Origin: Pedobacter westerhofensis
GTDB lineage: Bacteria; Bacteroidota; Bacteroidia; Sphingobacteriales; Sphingobacteriaceae
Assembly: GCF_900182595.1 (NCBI RefSeq)
Contig: NZ_FXTN01000005.1
Coordinates: 372,001 to 436,000 of the forward strand
Direction of reading: 5' to 3'
Length of the DNA: 64,000 nt
Shown: piece after piece, positions 1-8,485 of the stretch
Layout of the letters: each line of letters opens with the position of its first letter
How positions within the stretch are numbered: the stretch's first letter is position 1
Notes under the pieces: model-generated
Told to the model about the DNA's origin: nothing
What the model saw: the letters and a program-made list of their open reading frames with translations, nothing else
The model's database searches: none
Position numbers and translations under genes: made by a program

Positions 1-372
1 GTGATCGAAGTAACCTATGATCCGGCCAAAATATCGTACGATGAATTGCTGGAAGTGTTCTGGAAGAGCCATGACCCTACTACCCTGAACCGCCAGGGAG
101 CGGATGTTGGCACCCAGTACCGTTCAGTTATATTTTACCATACACCTGAGCAAAAAGCAGCTGCAGAGAAGTATAAAGCCGAGATCAATAAAACCAATGC
201 TTACGGAAAACCGGCAGTTACAGAAATCACAAAGGCACAGCCATTTTATGTGGCCGAAAGCTACCACCAGGATTATTTTGCAAAAAACTCCAATCAGCCT
301 TATTGCCGACTGGTGATCCTTCCCAAAATGGATAAACTGGAGAAAATCTTCAAGGCTAAGCTTAAACCTTAG
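1..372 (+). CDS. msrA: Peptide methionine sulfoxide reductase MsrA, C-terminal part
   Basis: This is the C-terminal 123 codons of MsrA, which reduces methionine-S-sulfoxide in proteins to methionine. The gene runs off the left edge, so the GTG at base 1 is an internal valine codon and the catalytic GCFWC motif lies outside the window. Visible family signatures are DVGTQYRS (residues 35-42 of the visible part) and YHQDYF (88-93), a segment that helps shape the active site. The stop codon is followed by a hairpin at 401. Identification is firm; N-terminal features such as a signal peptide or an MsrB fusion cannot be judged. Confidence 0.93.
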   Translation: MIEVTYDPAKISYDELLEVFWKSHDPTTLNRQGADVGTQYRSVIFYHTPEQKAAAEKYKAEINKTNAYGKPAVTEITKAQPFYVAESYHQDYFAKNSNQPYCRLVILPKMDKLEKIFKAKLKP

Positions 373-400
373 TTACCAGAATGAATACACATAAATGATT

Positions 401-436
401 AGGGCATCCTCACACAGGATGCCCTTTGTCGTTTTG
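401..436 (+). terminator. Probable msrA terminator hairpin
   Basis: A perfect 10-bp stem (AGGGCATCCT, loop CACAC, AGGATGCCCT) lies 28 bases after the msrA stop. The following tract is T-rich but interrupted (TTGTCGTTTTGTT), so termination may be partial. Confidence 0.65.
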
Positions 437-588
437 TTCCCCCCGGCCATGCGCCGCCTTTAGCTGATCCTTCTTATCCCCCCAATAGGGGATTTCCTGT
501 CCGGTCATTTTTTTTGTCCTTTGTGATGGTCACCAGTCAACCGGTTATACTGCGGCATTCAGGTGGTCCATCACGATAATCTCCCCAA

Positions 589-1050
589 ATGAGTAGTAAA
601 GAAAAATTTGAACAGCTAAAAAACTCTGCCTCTATTTTAAATCCGAAAGACCTCGATATTTTTTTTGCGATCCTTGAACCAGTTACTTTAGAAGAGATTC
701 TGGGTAAATGGAAAGGCGGACAGCTAAAGACAGGACACCCCTTTGCCGCCGCCCTCAGGGGAATCGGATGGTATGGCAAAACCTTCATTTCCCGCGTAAA
801 TGTAAAACCCCTGGTTTGCATGGATACAGAGGGGATCTTATTCTCAGATACAGAATCCATGAACGGAGAAGCCACCATCTGGCCGGTAGAATTTAGAGGC
901 AAGGTCTCTACCTCCCTGGTTTACGATGGCGTGCCAACAGTGGTCCACTTCCGGAAAGTAGATGCCAATACACTGATCGGTATCAGAGACGGCAAAGCTG
1001 CCCTCGATGAGAATGGCAATTATTTTTACTTTTTCCTCGAAAGAATTTAA
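589..1050 (+). CDS. GXWXG / DUF4334 domain protein
   Basis: This is a 153-residue cytoplasmic protein without signal peptide or membrane segment. It carries the GxWxG signature (GKWKGG, residues 39-44) followed by a beta-rich DUF4334-like half (VYDGVPTVVHFRKVD near 111-125, then GIRDGK). This is the usual order and length of the small GXWXG-DUF4334 family, whose biochemical role is not established. The ATG start is preceded by an A-rich stretch. Short repeated GGGGA-type elements sit on both sides of the gene at 486-499 and 1129-1142. The family call is fairly secure; the function is unknown. Confidence 0.75.
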   Translation: MSSKEKFEQLKNSASILNPKDLDIFFAILEPVTLEEILGKWKGGQLKTGHPFAAALRGIGWYGKTFISRVNVKPLVCMDTEGILFSDTESMNGEATIWPVEFRGKVSTSLVYDGVPTVVHFRKVDANTLIGIRDGKAALDENGNYFYFFLERI

Positions 1051-1344
1051 TCCCCAGCCTGTTCGCAAGGCATGAATGATTGTGAAGTCCCCATATATGG
1101 GGAACTTTTGCTGATATAAGCACCCTATTAGGGGATTTCCTGCTTCATCAAAAAGCTGTTCCTTTGATCTGATAAAGGAAAAGAAAAGATGAATTACATT
1201 AAAATAGTTTCAGGTATAACATCTTTTATGTTTCAAGAATTAATACGAAGTGAAGCATAACTTAATATTGAAGCCCGTCCTTTGTCTCATTAAAATTACA
1301 CAACCGATTGTATAAACGAGTCAATCAGGTAAAACTTAATCATC
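1051..1344. other. Intergenic region with palindrome and repeated GGGGA elements
   Basis: This 294-base gap contains a perfect 16-base palindrome, TCCCCATATATGGGGA, at 1088-1103. It also holds the second copy of TAGGGGATTTCCTG (1129-1142), the first copy being at 486-499 before the preceding gene. The rest is AT-rich. I found no exact TAnnTTTG promoter element for the downstream gene. Confidence 0.5.
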
Positions 1345-1941
1345 ATGAAAGCATTAGTAACAGCAATTATTTTATCGGCCATGCTAACAGTAGCAGGTAA
1401 CGCAAAAGAAAGCTTAAAAGCTCAATCAATTCACAAAACTCAGGAAATTAAAAAAATCAAAGTAACAGGAAACCTGATTGTTTACCTTGTCCAAAGTCAG
1501 CAGGAAGAGGTAACAATCGATGAAGGAAATGCAAACGACATCTCAGTCAAACAACTTGGAAATACGCTATCTATTACATCAGACGAAAAGACCCACGGTG
1601 TAGTCACCGTATATTTCAAAAACATCTTCCGTGTTGATGCTTCAAACTCATCATCATTAATATCAAATGGAACACTGCACCTGGACAACCTTCAGATATT
1701 CCTGGATGATCAGGCCACGGCACTGATTAAAGCAGAAACGCAAAGTTTATATACCGTTACAGACGGTCATTCCAAACTGGAACTTAAAGGGGCCACGCGC
1801 GAACATATATCGCAAACTTACGGAGATTCAGAACTAAAAACCAGGAACTTTATCGCGCAGACCACCAGACAGCCGCAGGAAAGCGGAATGATCGCAAGAA
1901 AAGAAAGTAACGCCGGCAACATTCAGGGAACTGTGCGCTAA
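1345..1941 (+). CDS. Exported GIN-domain protein (DUF2807-like)
   Basis: This 198-residue protein has an N-terminal signal peptide (residues 1 to about 20, cleavage plausible after GNA). The body follows the head-GIN pattern: a start such as IKKIKVTGNLIVYLVQ, then short beta strands with repeated polar turns (VDASNSSSLISNG, LDDQATALIKAE, TDGHSKLELKG) that suggest a right-handed beta-helix or solenoid. The family is common in Bacteroidota and labelled putative auto-transporter adhesin head, but its function is unproven. It stands alone and ends at a strong shared terminator. Confidence 0.75.
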   Translation: MKALVTAIILSAMLTVAGNAKESLKAQSIHKTQEIKKIKVTGNLIVYLVQSQQEEVTIDEGNANDISVKQLGNTLSITSDEKTHGVVTVYFKNIFRVDASNSSSLISNGTLHLDNLQIFLDDQATALIKAETQSLYTVTDGHSKLELKGATREHISQTYGDSELKTRNFIAQTTRQPQESGMIARKESNAGNIQGTVR

Positions 1942-1972
1942 TTCCAATATTTTCTAAAAAACAGGCTGACGC

Positions 1973-2020
1973 AAAACAGCGGGCCCCGGATCATAACTGA
2001 ATCCCGGGGCCCGCTGTTTT
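1973..2020. terminator. Bidirectional terminator between convergent genes
   Basis: A 17-bp GC-rich stem (left arm 1973-1989, right arm beginning at 2004) has A4 before it and T4 after it. It therefore works on paper for both the GIN-domain gene (+) and the GDSL lipoprotein gene (-). Confidence 0.9.
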
Positions 2021-2037
2021 ATAGCAATTTATCTTTA

Positions 2038-3336
2038 TTAAGGGAACTTCACTCCCCTGTATTTGGTCACATCCACAATAGGGATACTTGCACCATATTG
2101 TGTATTGATAGATTTGATAAAGGCATTGGCTACAATGGCGTATCCCAGGGGCGTAAGGTGGATACCATCGAGCGAGAACAAATTACCCGTAATATATGCG
2201 GCGCTTACTGTTGCCCCGTTTACAGTTTTTCCGGCTCCGTATTCTTTTAACAATGCGTAAGCATCCATAAGCGCCAGCCCTTTGGCAGCAGCAACCGATT
2301 TGATGGTTGCATTATATGTATTCACATAGTCTGTTACCTGGGCAGCCTCTGCCTGGTCAAGAACATATTTGCTTTCAATCGGGTTTAAAGGATGTAAACC
2401 ATAGGGAAGTCCCGCTCCGTTGGGCACACCAATTACATTTGCAGAGCCCAGCGTAAGCACAAAATAATCCTGCGCAGTTGCTGCCCGCGTGCCCGTAGCA
2501 GTCTGGATATACAAGGCCTGTACCGTAGGTGCAGAAACTCTCACTGCAGCAAGCAGGCTGGCCAGCGTAACCGTATTGAAATAGGGAGTGGCAAGCACAT
2601 CAGGGATCGTTGCAACAATACCTTTTGCTCCGGTACCCGTCAGCGCGGCGGCAACAGTATTATAAACCGATGAGAAACGCGCTTTATCTGTCAGCACACC
2701 GCCTACTCCACCGCTGGTGGCATAACCCAGCGCATCATTATTTCCCAGCCACAGGCTAAAGAATGTCCATGGTTTGGCCGTAATAAACGACAGGTATGAA
2801 GTCGTATTTCCCGGGGATGCCGCAGGCAGCAAACGTTCAAAGAAACCGTTGGCATTACCGTAAGCGGGATTATCAATATCGGTAAGCCTGATTCCCGGCA
2901 CACCGTAGTTATTCAGATCGCCCGAAAATTTAGTGTACAACGTTACTGCACCAACCTGAGGCAGGGTAATCTGCCCCCTTACAGCCAGGTTACCTGTAAC
3001 AGTTTCCGTCACTGGCAGCCCGCTAGCGCTCAAACTTTTGATCCTCAGGTAGCCCGATCCATCGGCCTGGTTGGTATTAAAAAAAGAAGAGTAGAACGCG
3101 CCGCCCCCAACAGTTTTCATCTGTCCCGAAATCATTTCAGGATACGAATTCTGCTGCCCTTCAAGATACAGTCCGCCATCTGCATATCCCGCGGTAAGTG
3201 AATTCCCTACAGCGATATAGCGTGTAAAATCTGCCGTTCCCTTATTTGGGGTCACCTCCTTAAATTCAGGTTTGCAGGATGCCATCGCAACAACGGCAAC
3301 AGCAAGAATATTTCTGATGATAAATTTACTTTTCAT
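2038..3336 (-). CDS. SGNH/GDSL-type hydrolase lipoprotein
   Basis: This 432-residue protein has a lipobox (VAMAS-C, Cys21), so it is probably anchored to the outer membrane. SGNH hydrolase blocks are visible: GNSLTAG (44-50, nucleophile Ser46), GNND (198-201, oxyanion Asn) and DGIHLT (390-395, Asp390 and His393). It is longer than bacterial GDSL esterases of about 200-300 residues, with a large insertion between blocks. It lies 16 bases downstream of a FadL-type porin gene on the same strand. The pair suggests hydrolysis of an ester or lipid at the surface followed by uptake of the hydrophobic product, which is inference. Confidence 0.85.
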   Translation of the reverse strand: MKSKFIIRNILAVAVVAMASCKPEFKEVTPNKGTADFTRYIAVGNSLTAGYADGGLYLEGQQNSYPEMISGQMKTVGGGAFYSSFFNTNQADGSGYLRIKSLSASGLPVTETVTGNLAVRGQITLPQVGAVTLYTKFSGDLNNYGVPGIRLTDIDNPAYGNANGFFERLLPAASPGNTTSYLSFITAKPWTFFSLWLGNNDALGYATSGGVGGVLTDKARFSSVYNTVAAALTGTGAKGIVATIPDVLATPYFNTVTLASLLAAVRVSAPTVQALYIQTATGTRAATAQDYFVLTLGSANVIGVPNGAGLPYGLHPLNPIESKYVLDQAEAAQVTDYVNTYNATIKSVAAAKGLALMDAYALLKEYGAGKTVNGATVSAAYITGNLFSLDGIHLTPLGYAIVANAFIKSINTQYGASIPIVDVTKYRGVKFP

Positions 3337-3352
3337 AATAGTTTCTTTAAGA

Positions 3353-4567
3353 TTACCATTTGTAGGTTAGTGCAATCCCGGGGATGTAAACAAGGCTTTT
3401 GAATGATCCGTTCAGATTGGTTTCAATATTGGTTTCAGTTCTCGCTTTTACATTCTCATACAGGAATGAAAGATCTACACTAAAATTTTTCGAAGCCTTA
3501 TATCCAAGCCCTGCACTCAGCAACAGACGGTCGGCATCCGGAACCTCCGGTGTCACATATCCTTCCCCAACCGGGGTAAATGCGTAACCTACCCCAGCCC
3601 GTAATACCAGTTTTGCAGTAGTCTGGTTTTGAATTCCTAGACGCAGGGCCGCAGCATCATGGTAATTCCGCGGCGATTTGGTATCAGGGATCCTTGCGTT
3701 ATTATCATAATCAAAAGAAAGATCTTTGTACTTGCTCCAGCGTACCCAGTTTACATCAAAAACAATGGTTGTTTTTTCTGAAGGATAAAATCCGAAACCT
3801 ATCGTTGAAGTTGCCGGCAATGGCAGTGTAGCAGTAAACTTTGTCGGGAATGAGCTGATCAGTGCATCAGGCACATCAAATGTAGCCGTCCCGCTTTTCA
3901 CCCTTGCATTTACCGATGAACGGTGTGTAACGCCTATGGAAACACCAGAGATCGTCTCCACATAAATACCGGCATTCCATCCAAAATCATTTGTGCTGCC
4001 TTCCAGCTTGCCGGTACCGGATTGCCCGTTATTTAAGGTTAGCGGCACAGCCCTCCTCAGGTCTACATGTCCGTTGGAATAAACCAGCCCCGCGCCAATA
4101 CCAAGATGATCCGTAATTTTGTAGCTTACGGTAGGCTGCACAAATATTGCCCGCAGGTCAAGTGAAGTTACAGTATATTTTCCCGTCCAGTTTTCATCCC
4201 AGTGCATTGCACCGCCAAAAGGAGTATATATTCCCAGTCCAAACCTTAACCTGCCGGCCGGCGAACCAAACACTGCGTATCCCATTACAGGAGTTGCAAT
4301 CTTATCCTTATTGTGTTCAGTAATATTTGAACCTGCCTCCCTGAAAGATGTTTTTAAAAAAATCGGGCTAATACCAGCCTGTACACCATTCTGTTTAAGA
4401 AAGGATACGGCCCCGGGATTGAAAAACACTGCTGCCTCATCCAGTGCCGCACCAGTTCCCGCGCCGCCCATAGCAATTTGTTTTTGTCCCTGAAGATTTA
4501 CCTGGAAGGATTGGGAGTAGCCCAGAAAGGGCAAGCCCAGTAAAAAAATTAGTAATTTCTTTTTCAT
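3353..4567 (-). CDS. OmpP1/FadL/TodX-family outer membrane transporter
   Basis: This 404-residue protein has a signal peptide (residues 1 to about 18) and an early segment GQKQIAMGGAGTGAALDEAAVFFNPG, split here as GQKQIAMGGAGTG and AVFFNPGAVS, which is typical of FadL N-termini. It ends in an aromatic strand (IPGIALTYKW) as outer membrane barrels do. FadL-type proteins pass long-chain fatty acids or other hydrophobic molecules across the outer membrane. It is the first gene of a two-gene unit with the GDSL lipoprotein. A promoter-like element lies at 4640-4647. Confidence 0.88.
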   Translation of the reverse strand: MKKKLLIFLLGLPFLGYSQSFQVNLQGQKQIAMGGAGTGAALDEAAVFFNPGAVSFLKQNGVQAGISPIFLKTSFREAGSNITEHNKDKIATPVMGYAVFGSPAGRLRFGLGIYTPFGGAMHWDENWTGKYTVTSLDLRAIFVQPTVSYKITDHLGIGAGLVYSNGHVDLRRAVPLTLNNGQSGTGKLEGSTNDFGWNAGIYVETISGVSIGVTHRSSVNARVKSGTATFDVPDALISSFPTKFTATLPLPATSTIGFGFYPSEKTTIVFDVNWVRWSKYKDLSFDYDNNARIPDTKSPRNYHDAAALRLGIQNQTTAKLVLRAGVGYAFTPVGEGYVTPEVPDADRLLLSAGLGYKASKNFSVDLSFLYENVKARTETNIETNLNGSFKSLVYIPGIALTYKW

Positions 4568-4639
4568 AATATTTGGTTAGTTGTAATTTATCATTACCCG
4601 CAATAATTTAAATAACTAATATTCAGCACAGTAACGCAA

Positions 4640-4647
4640 CAAAATTA
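4640..4647 (-). promoter_or_regulatory. -7 element for the FadL/GDSL unit
   Basis: The minus strand reads TAATTTTG, a full match to TAnnTTTG. A TTTG -33 candidate lies at 4669-4672, giving a 21-base spacer compared with the usual 19. Confidence 0.5.
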
Positions 4648-4833
4648 CATGCCACGGCAATGCCGCATCAAATTCTATGCAAGCATAACAAGTTTAACAA
4701 ATAAAAAGATGATCGCCAAAAAAAAGCCTGATATTTTTTGACACAAAATTTCATCTCGGCGATCAAAATAAAACTGATCTGTAATTTAAAAGTAAAAACG
4801 CCTTTCATTCCATGATTAACGTTACAACAACTA

Positions 4834-4841
4834 TAACTTTG
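4834..4841 (+). promoter_or_regulatory. -7 element for the nitroreductase gene
   Basis: TAACTTTG matches TAnnTTTG and lies 57 bases before the chosen ATG. No clear -33 TTTG is present at the usual spacing. Confidence 0.45.
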
Positions 4842-4898
4842 TAACAGTGTTCTAAAAGCTATTGTTTGAACAGTTTACCTAATCTTGAAATTGAAATT

Positions 4899-5531
4899 AT
4901 GAGCCTAATCGATGCGCTGAAATGGCGATACGCAACAAAAAAAATGAACGGAACAGTAGTTCCGCAGGAAAAAGTAGATCAGATTATTGAGGCAGCGCGC
5001 CTGGCGCCTACTTCTTCGGGTCTTCAGCCTTTCAGGATTATCGTAGTGACCAATCCCGAACTGAAAGAAAAGATCAAACCTATTGCTTATGGCCAGGCAC
5101 AGATCACGGATGCGTCACACCTCCTGATCTTTGCCTCATGGGATAAATATACTGAAGAAAGAATCAGATCTGTTTTCTCTAATGCCAACCACGAACGCGG
5201 CCTGCCTGATGATTCACCTTCAGATTACGAAGTACAGCTAACAGGAGGCTTGCTGGCTAAAACAGCCGAAGAAAACTTTGCGCATACAGCAAGACAAGCC
5301 TACATCGGATTTGGTATGGCCATTGCCGAAGCTGCATTATTAGAGGTTGATGCTACCCCAATGGAAGGTTTTAACAATGCACAGCTGGATGAACTGTTGG
5401 GTCTTACAGAAAGAGGATTGCGCAGTGTAACCATTCTGGCCCTGGGCCACAGGGATGCAGCGGGTGACTGGCTGGTAAACCTGAAAAAGGTACGTACTCC
5501 TTCTGCTCAGTTCCTGATCGAGTTTAACTAA
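4899..5531 (+). CDS. Nitroreductase-family NAD(P)H oxidoreductase
   Basis: This FMN-dependent oxidoreductase of the NfsB type reduces nitro compounds, quinones or flavins with NAD(P)H. The N-terminus LKWRYATKKMNG, then APTSSGLQPFRIIVV and GLRSVTILALGHRD, match the nitroreductase pattern including FMN phosphate and isoalloxazine contacts. I chose the ATG at 4899 (210 residues) because it begins at the family start MSLIDALKWRY. An in-frame TTG at 4866 would add 11 atypical residues. A strong terminator follows. The physiological substrate cannot be told from sequence. Confidence 0.88.
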   Translation: MSLIDALKWRYATKKMNGTVVPQEKVDQIIEAARLAPTSSGLQPFRIIVVTNPELKEKIKPIAYGQAQITDASHLLIFASWDKYTEERIRSVFSNANHERGLPDDSPSDYEVQLTGGLLAKTAEENFAHTARQAYIGFGMAIAEAALLEVDATPMEGFNNAQLDELLGLTERGLRSVTILALGHRDAAGDWLVNLKKVRTPSAQFLIEFN

Positions 5532-5548
5532 GAATTTACAATACCATC

Positions 5549-5587
5549 AAAAGGGGGAACCAGCGCAATCTGGCTCCCCTTTTTTTA
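5549..5587 (+). terminator. Rho-independent terminator
   Basis: A hairpin of GGGGAACCAG type with loop CGCAAT, containing one A-C mismatch, is followed by seven T. It lies just after the nitroreductase stop. Confidence 0.85.
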
Positions 5588-5708
5588 TGTGCAGCCCTGT
5601 ATCCAGGCTGGTTGTAAATGTCAAAATATGTTAAAGACTCCGGGAACGTAGGCAAGCTCTTGGTTAAATCAATATATTAGCACATTAATCCCGCATTATC
5701 AGATATTC

Positions 5709-8429
5709 ATGAACTACTTAAAATTATCATTTGCATTTTTTATACTTTGTTTTACTATAAGTATAAGTGCATCAGCCCAACAGGACACAGCTATTTTAAG
5801 CAACATTCTTAATAAATCCAAGATTATTGCCGACCGCTATCCTGCCGAGAAGGTATATCTCCATTTTGATAAGCCTTATTATAGCGTAGCTGATACAATG
5901 TATTTTAAAGCATACCTTACATTTGAACAGAATGTGCCCTCACCGCTGAGCAAAGTGGTATACGTAGACCTGATCAATAGCCAGGATTCTATCGTTAAAA
6001 CACTCAAACTGCCGGTCACAAACAGCGTAGCTTATGGAAGCCTTGACCTGGATATGATCAACTTTAAACAGGGCAATTATCATGTCAGGGCCTATACCGT
6101 ATGGATGTTCAATGCAGGTCCGGAGTATTTCTTCACCAAAAGCATCCCGATTGGTGAGGCTATCGATAAAAAACTCATTACCCATATCAGCTATAACACT
6201 GCACAGACCGACAAAAGCCAGGTCATAGATGCACGAATCCAGTTTAAAAACCTCGATAAAATACCCCAGGCAGGGAAAACCGTCAACTGGAGCGTCACCT
6301 CAAACTATGAGGTGGTGAGCCGGGGCAAAGGTGTCACGGATGCAAATGGTGTCTTGAAATTAAGTATCAGCCCGCGCGGTAAAGAATTTATCACTACCGG
6401 AAACCTGCTGACCGAACTGAATATGGTTCCACAGGAACCTCCTGTAAGCACTTCCTTTGTATTAAAGCCTGTTGTTGGCAACGATGATGTTCAGTTTTTT
6501 CCTGAAGGCGGCGAACTTGTAAAGGGTGTTCCTACCCAGATTGCATTTAAGGCAATTAATCAGAAAGGCCTTGGTATTGACCTTACAGGAACACTGACGG
6601 ATAATGATGGCAACCAGATCACCACCTTTACCTCATCACATCTGGGAATGGGTTCTTTTTACCTCAATGCGGAAGGCACCAAAACCTATAAAGCGAACAT
6701 TACTTTTAAGGATGGTTCAAAAAAGAGCTTTGATCTGCCAAAGGCGGTAGAATCCGGCATCTCGGTACAGGTAAACACTACTAATCCTGAACTGGTGAAT
6801 TTCAAAATTGTGGCCAATGACGGCTACTTCCAGCAGAACCAGGGCAAAAGCATATCCATTGTTGCACAGAACGGAGGAAGGGTGTACTATGCGGCACAGT
6901 CAAAACTGCAGACCCAGGTGACCGCAGCAAAAATCCCAACCAGTAAATTCCCTTCGGGCATTATACAAATGACACTTTTCGGCTCGGATGGCCAGCCGAT
7001 CAGTGAAAGGATGTTTTTTGTACTGCATAAAAATGCAATGAACCTGACACTGAAATCGGATCTGCCGGCATATAAACCGCGACAAAAAGTAAGGATGACC
7101 ATCTCTGCCAAAGATTCTACCACGCACCTGGTAGGTGATTTCTCGCTGAGCGTTACGGATCTGCAAAAGGTGCCTGTTGATGAAAATACAGAAACTACGA
7201 TCCTGAGCTCCCTGCTTTTAACCTCAGACCTGAAAGGCTTTGTAGAGCGCCCGAATTACTATTTTGTTAAAACCGACGAGAAAAAACGCCAGGAACTGGA
7301 TGTCCTGATGCTTACACAGGGATACCGTCGTTTCTCTTACAAAGAGATCCTGGCAAACAGGTTCCCGGTAACTACCTTTATGCCAGAACAGGGCATTACT
7401 TTTACAGGTACGCTGAGAGACCGTACCGGAATGCCTTTGAAAAAGGCAGGACTGCGCCTTACCAGCCCCGGCAGAACGCTTTCATCCCAGGCTTTAACCT
7501 CCAATATGGGTGTCTTTACCTTCCCTAACCTGGTTTTTGAAGATGGGGCCGAACTGGTGATCAATGCCAACTATGGTGCAGGAAACAATAATATGATTAT
7601 GCTGGATGCGCCTTTTGTCCCTGATATCACAAAAAATCCTGCCGAAGCTACCGAAGTAGCAAACATTGACAGTACGCTGTCTTCTTACCTTGATAACAGT
7701 AAAAAACAATACAGTAACCTGCGTACCTTAAAGGAGGTAAAAATTACCGGCGCTACGGTTAAAAAACCAAGTCACACAGATTATATAGCGCTTACAGGAC
7801 TCAGCATGATGCCCGACCATATGATCGCCGGTGAGCGGTTTGCAGATTGTAACGACCTGATGATGTGCCTGAAGACTATGGCCGTGGGAATGACTTTTGA
7901 TGTCGACAAATTCTACGTCAGCCGCAGCTATAACCAGGGTGACAGAACGCCGGTACAGATTTTCATCAACGGAAATGCTGTAGATGCGATCTCTGTCAGC
8001 AGCGTGATGCCAAAGGATGTAGAATCAGTAGAGATATTTACACAGGATCAGCTGGGAATCGTTTTCAAACAGTACCAGTGTAATGGTGTCATTGTAATCA
8101 ATACCAAAAAGGTAGAAAAATCAAATATGAGCCTTGCAGATCTTAAGAAATTAATGCCGCAAAATAATATCCTTAAATTTACACCAAAAGGTTATACAAG
8201 GGCCAAGGATTTCTATTCTCCAAAATATGTAACACAAACCAGTTCTTATACAGGAAATGATTTGAGAACAACAATTTACTGGAACCCGAAGGTGATTACC
8301 AATGCCACCGGCGACACTGCTGTTGAGTTCTACAATGCAGATGGCAGGGGAACTTACAGGGCTGTAATCGAAGGCGTAGATGTCAACGGAAATGTTGGCC
8401 GTTTTGTATACCGCTATATAGTGAAATAA
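5709..8429 (+). CDS. Large exported macroglobulin-like protein with TonB-plug-like C-terminal region
   Basis: This 906-residue protein has a signal peptide (residues 1 to about 23, cut near SAQ). The segment AEKVYLHFDKPYYSVADTM (about 45-63) is the classic MG2-like domain start of alpha-2-macroglobulin relatives. Repeated beta-sandwich regions follow, then a carboxypeptidase-regulatory-like segment (about 560-620). A plug-like module near 740-800 contains PVQIFINGNAVDAI and NGVIVINTKK, as in TonB receptor plugs, but no barrel follows. No thioester motif (CxEQ) is visible. The architecture is widespread in Bacteroidota and uncharacterised; a role in periplasmic or surface assembly is only a guess. 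It is monocistronic and ends at a bidirectional terminator. Confidence 0.75.
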   Translation: MNYLKLSFAFFILCFTISISASAQQDTAILSNILNKSKIIADRYPAEKVYLHFDKPYYSVADTMYFKAYLTFEQNVPSPLSKVVYVDLINSQDSIVKTLKLPVTNSVAYGSLDLDMINFKQGNYHVRAYTVWMFNAGPEYFFTKSIPIGEAIDKKLITHISYNTAQTDKSQVIDARIQFKNLDKIPQAGKTVNWSVTSNYEVVSRGKGVTDANGVLKLSISPRGKEFITTGNLLTELNMVPQEPPVSTSFVLKPVVGNDDVQFFPEGGELVKGVPTQIAFKAINQKGLGIDLTGTLTDNDGNQITTFTSSHLGMGSFYLNAEGTKTYKANITFKDGSKKSFDLPKAVESGISVQVNTTNPELVNFKIVANDGYFQQNQGKSISIVAQNGGRVYYAAQSKLQTQVTAAKIPTSKFPSGIIQMTLFGSDGQPISERMFFVLHKNAMNLTLKSDLPAYKPRQKVRMTISAKDSTTHLVGDFSLSVTDLQKVPVDENTETTILSSLLLTSDLKGFVERPNYYFVKTDEKKRQELDVLMLTQGYRRFSYKEILANRFPVTTFMPEQGITFTGTLRDRTGMPLKKAGLRLTSPGRTLSSQALTSNMGVFTFPNLVFEDGAELVINANYGAGNNNMIMLDAPFVPDITKNPAEATEVANIDSTLSSYLDNSKKQYSNLRTLKEVKITGATVKKPSHTDYIALTGLSMMPDHMIAGERFADCNDLMMCLKTMAVGMTFDVDKFYVSRSYNQGDRTPVQIFINGNAVDAISVSSVMPKDVESVEIFTQDQLGIVFKQYQCNGVIVINTKKVEKSNMSLADLKKLMPQNNILKFTPKGYTRAKDFYSPKYVTQTSSYTGNDLRTTIYWNPKVITNATGDTAVEFYNADGRGTYRAVIEGVDVNGNVGRFVYRYIVK

Positions 8430-8446
8430 CGCTGCAAAGCTTTAGC

Positions 8447-8483
8447 AAAAAAGGGAACCGGATTAAATCTGGTTCCCTTTTTT
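8447..8483. terminator. Bidirectional terminator
   Basis: The stem AAAAAAGGGAACC pairs with GGTTCCCTTTTTT, separated by an 11-12 base loop region. A and T tracts on each side allow use by both convergent genes. Confidence 0.88.
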
Positions 8484-8485
8484 GC

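Larger units (their letters stand above)
4568..4898. other. Divergent intergenic region, FadL porin / nitroreductase
   Basis: This AT-rich region of about 330 bases separates divergent genes. It holds one promoter-like element for each direction (4640-4647 minus, 4834-4841 plus) and a small GC-rich patch with GGCAATGCC. No further gene was seen. Confidence 0.5.
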
